Assembly (NCBI RefSeq): GCF_007050985.1
Contig: NZ_VHSF01000001.1
Coordinates: 1,240,001-1,304,000, forward strand
Length of the DNA stretch: 64,000 nucleotides
Direction: 5' to 3'
From: Christiangramia sabulilitoris
GTDB taxonomy: Bacteria; Bacteroidota; Bacteroidia; Flavobacteriales; Flavobacteriaceae
The notes under the pieces were generated by a model. The model had not been told where the DNA came from. It searched no databases and worked only from the letters and a program-made list of their open reading frames with translations. A program made the translations under genes and the position numbers. This document shows positions 8,516 through 16,029 of the stretch, piece after piece. Each line of letters opens with the position of its first letter. The first letter of the stretch is position 1.

Positions 8516-8947
8516 CTATTGTTCCACGTGGAACAATTTAATTTTTTCCTCTTCCATATGTCGCATTGTCTCCTTCTCCCTTTCAGTCTTATCCTTATAT
8601 CCACAAAAATGCAACACACCGTGTATGATTACACGCTTTAATTCTTCGATAAAATTTACATTGTAATTTGAGGCGTTCTCCTCTACTCTTTCGGTACTAA
8701 TATAAATATCTCCGTGTAAGGTATTTCCTAAAGAATTATCGAAGCTTATAATATCTGTATAGGTATCATGGTTGAGATATTTTAGATTGATGTCGTGTAA
8801 ATAATCGTCATCACAGAAAATAAAATTTATATCTCCAATAAATTTATTTTCAGATTCAATCACCTGTTCCACCCAATTGCGAAAATCATTCTCCTCTTCT
8901 AAAACAAAGTTATTTTCGCTAAAAAAATTAATCTCTCCCTTTTCCAA
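8516..8947 (-). CDS. ybeY: Endoribonuclease YbeY (rRNA maturation factor)
   Basis: A 143-residue metalloprotein of the UPF0054 family, involved in 3' end maturation of 16S rRNA and ribosome quality control. It carries the family core NHDTYTDIISFD (about 59-70) and the metal motif HGVLHFCGYKD. His109 and His113 are the expected zinc ligands; the third position, normally His, is Asp119 here, a substitution I believe is usual in this phylum. The last five residues are written by the parS palindrome at 8520. Its start overlaps the end of the DUF4175 gene by 20 bp, so translation is probably coupled. Confidence 0.93.
   Translation of the reverse strand: MEKGEINFFSENNFVLEEENDFRNWVEQVIESENKFIGDINFIFCDDDYLHDINLKYLNHDTYTDIISFDNSLGNTLHGDIYISTERVEENASNYNVNFIEELKRVIIHGVLHFCGYKDKTEREKETMRHMEEEKIKLFHVEQ
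8520..8535. other. parS: parS centromere-like site within the 3' end of ybeY
   Basis: A second perfect TGTTCCACGTGGAACA lies 1,919 bp from the first. It overlaps the last codons of ybeY and encodes the C-terminal FHVEQ residues, so the site is built into a coding sequence. Confidence 0.88.
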
Positions 8948-11900
8948 AATAGTCCTTTACTTTCTCTCTGTAAATTTGGCGCAAAGGTAAGGTTTGTCTG
9001 TTTAAAATTTCAGTAGAATTAAAATATTCTTTAGCCCTATCAATCTGATCTTTAAGCCGGTTCTGGAAGTCTTTTCTATTGGTTTCAGATTTACGTTTAT
9101 CATCACTTCCCTGTAGTTTGAGTGCTTTCTCATATTTGAGAAGTTCATACTGCAGTTGCTCCATTCTTTTCTGGGTTTCAGGATCAAAACCTTTATCAAG
9201 CAATTGCTCTTCTATACGTTTCATTTCTTCAACGGCCCGGTTGCCAGTTTTCATTCCATTCTGTTCCATTAACTGCTCCATCTGCATCCTGAGCATTTGC
9301 TGCTCCTTATAAATCTCGTACAATTCCCCGCTTTGGCCTTCACCTTCCCCTTGCGGCATCCCTTCAGGCTGTTCTTTTTCACCCTCAGATTTCCCTTTCA
9401 TTTTATCATTTAACTGCTGCTGCTCATCAATTATATCCTGCAACTGGAATTCCATATCTCCTTTACCGTTCCCGGGTTGTGGATTGGCCATCATCTGTTG
9501 CATGGATCCTAAAATATTATCCAGTAAATTAGCCAGATCATTAGCCCCGGTAACTACATATTGCTGACTGGATGTTCCCTGGGGGATCTGGTTATCTGAT
9601 AATCTTTCGATAGATTTCTCGATATCGAATTCAATATTGGTAAGTTTATCGGTAATTACTTCATTCACCATAGGATTTCGCATTGCCAGGGTATACAAGC
9701 TGTCATCAATATGTCTGAAATTTTCTCTTAGATTACTTTGTTCTTTCAACCTGCCCGCATATTTTGGATTATTCTGTTGTATGACCTTAAAGTCCTTGAG
9801 TAACTCTTCCTGCTCAAAAGAAAAGACAATAAGATTGTCCAGAATTTGCCGCAAGGTTTCCGCGTCGGCCTCTAGTTGTTCCTGTTGCTGCATGGAAGAA
9901 GATTGCTGCATCTGCTGACTCATCTCCAACATCTTTTTCGCGGCATCCTTTTGTTTTTGCTTTGCGCCCGCTTTGTTTTCCTGTTCAAGATCTTCTTTGG
10001 CGTCCTTTTGTTCTTTTTGAATACTCTCCTCTTCTACCTCTTCCCTATTTAAATCCTGAGGTTGTTTTAGCTGCTCATTTTCCTTTTCAAGTTCATCCAT
10101 TTCCTCCCGGAATTCTTCAAAAGCTTTATTTTGTTGTTCCTGTTCCTCGGGAGAATTCTTTTCATTATCTTCTGCAAGCTTCTCCTGCTCGCTGGCTAGT
10201 TTCTCAAGTTCACGGGCTAATTTTTGCTTCTTTTCTTCGATATAGAACCGCTTGGTGAGTTCAAGCAGCTGTTCCAGATTTCTCTGGTTGTTCTTATTTT
10301 TTTTAGATAATTCATCAAGCTTTTTCCCCAGATTTTCCTTCTTTATCTTTTCAGCGTATTCTTCAAGCTCCTTAAGTAATTCTTCGTTTTCTTCCAGTCG
10401 CTTTTCGTTATTATCTAACCTTTCATTCAATTCCTTTTCCATTGGAGACATTTCTTCATCCTGGTTTTTCTCGAGACTTTTTTTCAGTTTCTCAGAGTAA
10501 CTCTTCATCATCTCATTCTGCTTCTTTTGCCTTTTGATAAATTCTTCAAGCTTTTTCCTTTCGTTATAATTTAATTCTTCCTTCTCTTTATCGAGATTGG
10601 AGATCTCCTTTAACTCCTCCTCACTTTTTTCATATTCATCAATTCTTTCACTAATGTTTTTTATAGCATCATTCTGCTCCTGTAATTTTTCGTCCTTAAT
10701 CTCTTCCAGGGTTTTTTTCCGGTAAGTAAAAACATCAGACCGGGCAGATTTAGATCCATTTACCGCATCATTATCATAAATTCTGAAAAAATAACTATAG
10801 CTCATCCCGGGAGTTAATTCTATGTCGCCGGGAAAACTGAAATGAAATTCATCAAAACTTTCTTTTGAAACCGGAATCTTCAATCTTTCGGGATCGCTCT
10901 TCTTCTCTTCAGTATAATAAACCAGTTCAAGCATTTTTAATCCATAGTCATCTGAAACTTCTCCTTTAAAATACTGAATATCAGAGTCTAATGAATCTAT
11001 TTGTGCAACAACCTCTATTTCAGGATATTGATCCTTGATCACTTTGATAGCATAATCAAGGTTTTCAAAATCTGTAACCAACTGGTTGGAAGCACTAATT
11101 TCGTATGGAAGGTTCTTAAGTACTTCTTTGCTGAAATTTGCTGAATTATCCTTTACTGGAAGACTAACTAAAGAATCGGTAGTTTTAAATTTAATCAGAT
11201 CTGTATTGCGGGTCGTAAAATTCCAATTCACCATGGTACCTTCAGGAATAGTTATGTTACCAGTGCCGGTTATTTTTTCATCCCTGAACCCGGTGTAAGA
11301 CGGATAATCAAGCACCATTTCAAAATTCAGAAGTTTCGGAACTTTTATGACCCTAAGTGTATAATCTTCCGAAGTCACCTCATTAGATCTTAACCGAAAT
11401 TTTAAATCTTCAGAGGCTTCAGAAAAAGTATATTCAAAGACTCCAGGTTGGGTCTGCTTCATGAAATTTTCGTTTCCGTCAAGCAGGAGTTGTACATTTT
11501 CAGGATTATAATCGCCAACGGTTTTAACCTGGAATTTAAAACTCTCCCCTTCCCTAACCTCTAAATTGTTATTCTGAATGATAAAACTAAAAGGAGCAGG
11601 TTTTAAGTAAGCGGTATTATAATTAGTTATCCTTCCAAAACTATTTGTGATCACCTCACTCTTACCGGCTACGATAAGACCTGCAATAATTAGAAAAGGT
11701 AAAATAATATACTTCAGGTACCGTTTGTTACCGGAAAAATCCACGGCATTGGAAAAAGGAACCGGGTTAAGTTCTTTAGACCGCTGATCGATACTGGCTA
11801 TTAAAAGATCTGATTCTTTGCTGGTATGCTTTAACTGTAGAAGGTTTGTAAGTTTATCATTCACCCCAGGAAAATGCCTGCCAATAATTTCTGAAGCCTG

Positions 11901-12173
11901 AAATTCATCTATACCCTTTTTAATTTTGAATAGCTGAAATAAGGGTATCCCGATAAATTTATAAACCAGGAGAATTTCCACCAGGATGAAAGCCCAGAAA
12001 AGAATGCTACGACCGGTAGTAGATAGCCATAGAAAGTGTTCCAGACCAACAATTAAAAGAAAATAAAGCAGGCCGACAGACAGAAATAATATACTCCCCT
12101 TTAGTATTAAATTGAGATAATACTTTTTAATGAAAGCCTCCAGTTTTTGCTGCACCATTCCAAAATTCTCCAT
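8928..12173 (-). CDS. Large DUF4175 family membrane protein with long coiled coil
   Basis: An 1,081-residue protein. Two hydrophobic segments near the N-terminus (about 25-45 and 50-72) and a third near 150-168 place it in the inner membrane. A beta-rich, presumably extracytoplasmic region follows (about 190-480). From about 490 to the end it is extremely charged, Glu/Lys/Gln-rich and coiled-coil. This architecture matches DUF4175, a Bacteroidota family of unknown function. The ATG at 12173 is immediately followed by a second candidate at 12158. It heads a minus-strand operon with ybeY and mnmG, so any disturbance here may affect ribosome and tRNA maturation genes. Confidence 0.85.
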   Translation of the reverse strand: MENFGMVQQKLEAFIKKYYLNLILKGSILFLSVGLLYFLLIVGLEHFLWLSTTGRSILFWAFILVEILLVYKFIGIPLFQLFKIKKGIDEFQASEIIGRHFPGVNDKLTNLLQLKHTSKESDLLIASIDQRSKELNPVPFSNAVDFSGNKRYLKYIILPFLIIAGLIVAGKSEVITNSFGRITNYNTAYLKPAPFSFIIQNNNLEVREGESFKFQVKTVGDYNPENVQLLLDGNENFMKQTQPGVFEYTFSEASEDLKFRLRSNEVTSEDYTLRVIKVPKLLNFEMVLDYPSYTGFRDEKITGTGNITIPEGTMVNWNFTTRNTDLIKFKTTDSLVSLPVKDNSANFSKEVLKNLPYEISASNQLVTDFENLDYAIKVIKDQYPEIEVVAQIDSLDSDIQYFKGEVSDDYGLKMLELVYYTEEKKSDPERLKIPVSKESFDEFHFSFPGDIELTPGMSYSYFFRIYDNDAVNGSKSARSDVFTYRKKTLEEIKDEKLQEQNDAIKNISERIDEYEKSEEELKEISNLDKEKEELNYNERKKLEEFIKRQKKQNEMMKSYSEKLKKSLEKNQDEEMSPMEKELNERLDNNEKRLEENEELLKELEEYAEKIKKENLGKKLDELSKKNKNNQRNLEQLLELTKRFYIEEKKQKLARELEKLASEQEKLAEDNEKNSPEEQEQQNKAFEEFREEMDELEKENEQLKQPQDLNREEVEEESIQKEQKDAKEDLEQENKAGAKQKQKDAAKKMLEMSQQMQQSSSMQQQEQLEADAETLRQILDNLIVFSFEQEELLKDFKVIQQNNPKYAGRLKEQSNLRENFRHIDDSLYTLAMRNPMVNEVITDKLTNIEFDIEKSIERLSDNQIPQGTSSQQYVVTGANDLANLLDNILGSMQQMMANPQPGNGKGDMEFQLQDIIDEQQQLNDKMKGKSEGEKEQPEGMPQGEGEGQSGELYEIYKEQQMLRMQMEQLMEQNGMKTGNRAVEEMKRIEEQLLDKGFDPETQKRMEQLQYELLKYEKALKLQGSDDKRKSETNRKDFQNRLKDQIDRAKEYFNSTEILNRQTLPLRQIYREKVKDYFGKGRD

Positions 12174-12290
12174 TTTCCAGCCAATGTTTTCTTAAAAATA
12201 CAATAAAAATCCTTCTCGGGCCCGATGAGCAACGGCAGGTTTAGGATTGCTTTAATAAGGTTGTATCTTTACCCTCAAAAATTAAATATC

Positions 12291-13808
12291 ATGTCTTCAA
12301 AAGTAAGAGTAAGATTTGCTCCAAGCCCAACAGGACCATTACATATTGGAGGGGTAAGAACAGCTTTATATAATTATTTATTTGCTAAAAAGCACGGTGG
12401 TGATTTTGTATTAAGGATCGAAGATACAGACCAAAACCGGTATGTTGAAGGAGCTGAAGATTATATCATTGAAGCCCTGAACTGGTGCGGAATTCCTTTT
12501 GATGAAGGTCCCGGAAAAGAAAAAGGTTATGGCCCGTACAGGCAGAGTGAACGCAAGGAAAAATATAGAAAGTATGCTGAAGACCTGATTGCTTCGGGTA
12601 ATGCCTATTATGCATTTGATACTGCAGATGAGTTGGATGCACACCGGAAAGATCATGAAGAAAAAGGCAAAACCTTTATATATAACTGGCATAACAGAGA
12701 AAAATTAAAAAATTCCCTTTCTCTTTCTCAGGAGGAAGTTCAGCAGAAACTGGAAGCGGAAGAACCTTATGTGATCCGTTTTAAATCTCCTCAGGATGAA
12801 GTACTTCTTTTAAAGGACGTGATTCGCGGGAATATGGAAATAGATACCAATATCCTGGACGATAAAGTACTTTTTAAAAGCGATGGTATGCCTACCTATC
12901 ACCTGGCAAATATCGTTGACGATCATCTTATGGAAATCACCCATGTTATTCGTGGTGAAGAATGGTTGCCTTCCCTGGCCCTGCACTACATGCTTTACAG
13001 AGCATTTGGCTGGGATGCTCCGGAATTTGCCCACCTTCCTCTAATTATGAAACCACAGGGAAAAGGTAAACTAAGTAAAAGAGACGGTGATAAAATGGGC
13101 TTTCCGGTATTTCCTTTAGAATGGAAAGATCCTAAATCTGGGGATGTTTCAACTGGTTACCGCGAGGAAGGTTATTTCCCGGAAGCGGTGGTTAATATGC
13201 TCGCATTTTTAGGCTGGAACCCGGGTACAGAGGAAGAATTCTTTAAAATTGATGAGCTAACCCGGGCTTTTGAATTGGAAAGGGTACATAAAGGAGGGGC
13301 TAAATTTGATCCTGAAAAAACCAAATGGTTTCAGCAGCATTATATGCAGCAAGCAGATAATGATAAGCTTGCTGATGAATTTCAAAAGCTTCTGGAAAAA
13401 AAAGAGATCAAGGCAGATAAGGCATATATCAAAGAAGTGGTCGCATTGATCAAAGAAAGGACAGTCTTTGCTGAGGATTTCTGGGATCAGGGATATTTTT
13501 TCTTTATACCTCCTACTTCATTTGAGCCAAAAGATTCTAAGAAAGCCTGGAAAGAAGATACCGGAACTTTAATGGCAGAATTAAAACAGTTCTTGAGTAC
13601 CGAAGAAAATTACGAAGCCGAAAATTTACAGAGCACCGTAAAAGGCTGGATTAAAAGTAAGGAGATAGGTTTTGGGAAGATAATGATGCCATTACGTGTG
13701 GCCTTAGTAGGAGCTTTACAGGGACCAGACCTATATAAGATCGCAGAATTCATAGGGAAGGAAGAAACATTATCCAGGATACAAACAGCCATAGATACTA
13801 TGGACTAG
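12291..13808 (+). CDS. gltX: Glutamyl-tRNA synthetase
   Basis: A 505-residue class I aminoacyl-tRNA synthetase charging tRNA-Glu in the cytoplasm. The HIGH-type motif is APSPTGPLHIGG at the N-terminus and the KMSKS-type motif is KGKLSKRDGDK near residue 265. The ATG at 12291 gives MSSKVRVRFAPSPTGP, the standard start; the frame extends upstream without homology. It is divergent from the DUF4175 gene with about 117 bp between, and ends at a clear terminator. Confidence 0.97.
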   Translation: MSSKVRVRFAPSPTGPLHIGGVRTALYNYLFAKKHGGDFVLRIEDTDQNRYVEGAEDYIIEALNWCGIPFDEGPGKEKGYGPYRQSERKEKYRKYAEDLIASGNAYYAFDTADELDAHRKDHEEKGKTFIYNWHNREKLKNSLSLSQEEVQQKLEAEEPYVIRFKSPQDEVLLLKDVIRGNMEIDTNILDDKVLFKSDGMPTYHLANIVDDHLMEITHVIRGEEWLPSLALHYMLYRAFGWDAPEFAHLPLIMKPQGKGKLSKRDGDKMGFPVFPLEWKDPKSGDVSTGYREEGYFPEAVVNMLAFLGWNPGTEEEFFKIDELTRAFELERVHKGGAKFDPEKTKWFQQHYMQQADNDKLADEFQKLLEKKEIKADKAYIKEVVALIKERTVFAEDFWDQGYFFFIPPTSFEPKDSKKAWKEDTGTLMAELKQFLSTEENYEAENLQSTVKGWIKSKEIGFGKIMMPLRVALVGALQGPDLYKIAEFIGKEETLSRIQTAIDTMD

Positions 13809-13830
13809 TACTTTAGATATACAATTGGTT

Positions 13831-13867
13831 AAACCGGCTCTGGATTTTATTCAAAGCCGGTTTTTTT
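13831..13867 (+). terminator. Intrinsic terminator after gltX
   Basis: AAACCGGCT (13831-13839) pairs with AGCCGGTTT (13855-13863), followed by a T run. Confidence 0.85.
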
Positions 13868-13927
13868 ATAGACCAGATATCAGGCAATTGTCTTAAATTG
13901 AAGCATTCTTAATTTAATTTTAATCTC

Positions 13928-14890
13928 ATGCTCAATTTAGTATTAATACCCGTTTTAACGGTTATTACCTTATTGGTGGTATTTTCAGGAATATTCATCG
14001 TAAAACAACAAACTTCTGCTATAATAGAAAGATTTGGAAAGTTCACCAGTATTAGAAATTCTGGTTTACAGCTTAAAATTCCAATCATAGACCAGGTTGC
14101 CGGAAGAATAAACCTTAAAGTTCAGCAACTTGATGTACTGGTAGAAACGAAGACCAAGGATAATGTATTTGTAAAACTTAAAATTTCAGTGCAATTCCAG
14201 GTTAGGAAAGATAACGTCTATGACGCCTTCTACAAGCTTGAAAGCCCGCATGACCAGATCACAGCCTATGTTTTCGACGTAGTGCGCGCAGAAGTGCCTA
14301 AAATGAAGCTGGATGATGTATTTGAACGCAAAGATGACATAGCTATAGCGGTTAACCGTGAATTAAATGAAGCTATGCAATCATACGGTTATGATATCAT
14401 TAAAACCCTGGTGACAGATATAGATCCAGATGTTCAGGTTAAAGCTGCCATGAACCGTATAAATGCTGCTGAAAGGGAAAAGGTAGCTGCAGAATATGAT
14501 GCAGAGGCAGACAGAATCAAGATCGTGGCTAAGGCAAGAGCTGAAGCTGAAAGCAAACGTTTGCAGGGACAGGGTATTGCCGATCAAAGAAGAGAGATCG
14601 CCCGCGGACTGGAAGAAAGCGTGGACGTTTTAAATAATGTGGGGATAAATTCGCAGGAAGCCTCTGCCCTTATCGTGGTAACCCAGCATTATGACACTTT
14701 ACAGGCTATTGGAGAAGAAACCAACAGTAACCTGATTTTATTGCCTAATTCACCGCAGGCAGGGAGCGATATGTTGAATAATATGGTTGCTTCCTTTACA
14801 GCATCTAACCAGATAGGTGAGGCTATGAAAGAACAGAACCGGAAACAACGGGGAGATTCCAAAAGAAGATCTGATAACGATGAAGCATAA
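13928..14890 (+). CDS. SPFH/Band 7 (stomatin-like) membrane protein
   Basis: A 320-residue protein with one N-terminal membrane segment (about 4-27) and an SPFH domain at about 25-190 (IIERFGKF, GLQLKIPIIDQV, LDVLVETKTKDNV). A long Ala/Glu-rich helix follows (about 175-240, AEREKVAAEYDAEADRIK), typical of QmcA/stomatin-like oligomers. Such proteins form large rings or cages at the inner membrane and often influence membrane proteases; no NfeD partner is adjacent here. A hydrophilic Arg/Lys/Asp tail ends the protein. It is a single-gene unit between two terminators. Confidence 0.93.
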   Translation: MLNLVLIPVLTVITLLVVFSGIFIVKQQTSAIIERFGKFTSIRNSGLQLKIPIIDQVAGRINLKVQQLDVLVETKTKDNVFVKLKISVQFQVRKDNVYDAFYKLESPHDQITAYVFDVVRAEVPKMKLDDVFERKDDIAIAVNRELNEAMQSYGYDIIKTLVTDIDPDVQVKAAMNRINAAEREKVAAEYDAEADRIKIVAKARAEAESKRLQGQGIADQRREIARGLEESVDVLNNVGINSQEASALIVVTQHYDTLQAIGEETNSNLILLPNSPQAGSDMLNNMVASFTASNQIGEAMKEQNRKQRGDSKRRSDNDEA

Positions 14891-14918
14891 AAAAAGCCCC
14901 GGTTGGGGCTTTTTTTCT
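14891..14918. terminator. Bidirectional terminator between SPFH gene and stress operon
   Basis: The 10-bp stem AAAAAGCCCC / GGGGCTTTTT has a GGTT loop and flanking A and T runs, starting directly after the SPFH stop codon. Confidence 0.9.
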
Positions 14919-14929
14919 TTATACCTATT

Positions 14930-15166
14930 TTATTTTTTCCTGGTAGAAGCTACAACCCGCTTTACCCCCATTATCTTAGAAACTGCCTTTAAAACCAATG
15001 CTTTTTGGATAATTGAACCTATAGTACTCCCAATAAGGGAAACAGGAGACAGACTTTCTTTGGTTTGATCTATGCTAAGTTTGATCTCTTCCTTGTCTAT
15101 TTCTGTCTGAAGCTTCAGGATCTTAAGATCTTTATCTATTTCGTCGAAGGAGGAATATATACGCAT
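14930..15166 (-). CDS. Small conserved protein of the YtxH/holin-like operon
   Basis: A 78-residue basic protein (MRIYSSFDEIDKDLKILKLQ) with a helical charged N-terminal half. Its Gly/Ser/Ile-rich central segment (about 42-62) may associate with the membrane, and it ends in a basic tail. I recognise it as the usual third partner of holin-like and YtxH genes in flavobacteria but cannot assign a function. Its ATG overlaps the stop of the upstream gene in a TAATG arrangement, indicating translational coupling. Confidence 0.75.
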   Translation of the reverse strand: MRIYSSFDEIDKDLKILKLQTEIDKEEIKLSIDQTKESLSPVSLIGSTIGSIIQKALVLKAVSKIMGVKRVVASTRKK

Positions 15167-15525
15167 TACTCTTCTTTTTCATTAAATACGGTTTTAGAGA
15201 ATTTCCTTAAAACTAATTTCTCTATTGGTTCTTTACCAAAAATAAATATCAGGACGAACACAATTAAATAGAAGCCGCCCACAATAAAATATCCGGAACT
15301 TGGTTCCCCAATTGCTTCACTAATAATAATTGCCAGGGCAAAAGAAAGCATCATTCCAGCCACGCTCAAAAGAAAACCCATAATGAGGAATCGAACCAGA
15401 GCGGTCCCTCCTTTCATTCCCTGTTTAAAGGCTAAGAGTTTATAATATTCAGAATTGCTATGCATATAGCTCTGAATATTAGAATTTAGATCATGTATAC
15501 TGTTGGATATTTTCTCAAATGCCAT
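15166..15525 (-). CDS. Phage-holin-family (YqjE/Phage_holin_3_6-like) membrane protein
   Basis: A 119-residue protein with an amphipathic N-terminal helix (about 1-35), two strong transmembrane segments (about 45-68 and 76-97, separated by a short EAIGEPSSG loop) and a charged C-terminus. The pattern fits the YqjE/holin-X family. Despite the family name these are chromosomal membrane proteins, usually with YtxH-like partners in envelope stress operons, not lysis genes. It is 6 bp downstream of the YtxH gene and coupled to the small gene after it. There are no phage genes nearby. Confidence 0.85.
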   Translation of the reverse strand: MAFEKISNSIHDLNSNIQSYMHSNSEYYKLLAFKQGMKGGTALVRFLIMGFLLSVAGMMLSFALAIIISEAIGEPSSGYFIVGGFYLIVFVLIFIFGKEPIEKLVLRKFSKTVFNEKEE

Positions 15526-15531
15526 AAACGA

Positions 15532-15903
15532 TTATACTACTGCTTTATCTGGAGAACTACCTGATGATTTACCAGTTTTATCTTTTTGCAATTTAGCATT
15601 CTGCTTTCTCAATTCTTCCAACTTGGTCTCCATTGCAGCTAAAATATCATCTGCTTTATGACTGGCAGTAGACAAAGTTTCTTCCAGTCTTTGCTCAAAA
15701 TCCATTCTCGCTTTTTTGGCTTTTTCGCTCAAATTAGAGCTTGTCTCCTGATAACGCTTATTCAGGTTATCCTGAGCCTTCTGTGCATCTTTTTTCAGCT
15801 TTCCACGGGTCTTTTCGCCACTGTCTGGTGCATAAAGTAATCCTACTCCGGCACCAATAGCCGCTCCAGTAATTAATGCCAAAAGTGTATTTCCAGTGCT
15901 CAT
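15532..15903 (-). CDS. YtxH domain-containing protein
   Basis: A 123-residue protein with an N-terminal Gly/Ala-rich membrane segment (LLALITGAAIGAGVGLLYAP, about 6-25) followed by DSGEKTRGKLKKDAQ, the YtxH signature. A long charged amphipathic helix runs to about residue 105, and a Ser-rich tail ends the protein. YtxH proteins are general-stress, membrane-attached proteins of unknown mechanism. It leads a three-gene minus-strand operon. A perfect palindrome about 57 bp upstream (15960-15973) may be an operator. Confidence 0.9.
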   Translation of the reverse strand: MSTGNTLLALITGAAIGAGVGLLYAPDSGEKTRGKLKKDAQKAQDNLNKRYQETSSNLSEKAKKARMDFEQRLEETLSTASHKADDILAAMETKLEELRKQNAKLQKDKTGKSSGSSPDKAVV

Positions 15904-15959
15904 AAGTTTTTGAATTTTAAGTTAATATTCTATCAAAGGTAACGGATGCGTCTACTATA

Positions 15960-15973
15960 GGTTGTTAACAACC
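15960..15973. promoter_or_regulatory. Perfect 14-bp palindrome upstream of the YtxH operon
   Basis: GGTTGTTAACAACC is a perfect inverted repeat in the 126-bp gap between ytxH and the end of glnS. Its position suits an operator for the stress operon; the binding protein is unknown. Confidence 0.35.
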
Positions 15974-16029
15974 GGTTAATATGTTAAAAAACCTGTATTA
16001 AAATATTCTTAAAATACAGTAATCTACTC

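Noticed and set aside
9637-10500. Open frames antisense to the DUF4175 gene
   Set aside because: They are Ser/Leu/Cys-rich shadows of the Glu/Lys/Gln coiled coil on the other strand with no family signature.
15166-15525. Prophage remnant suggested by the holin-family gene
   Set aside because: No phage structural, lysis or integrase gene is nearby; YtxH plus holin-X is a normal chromosomal stress operon.
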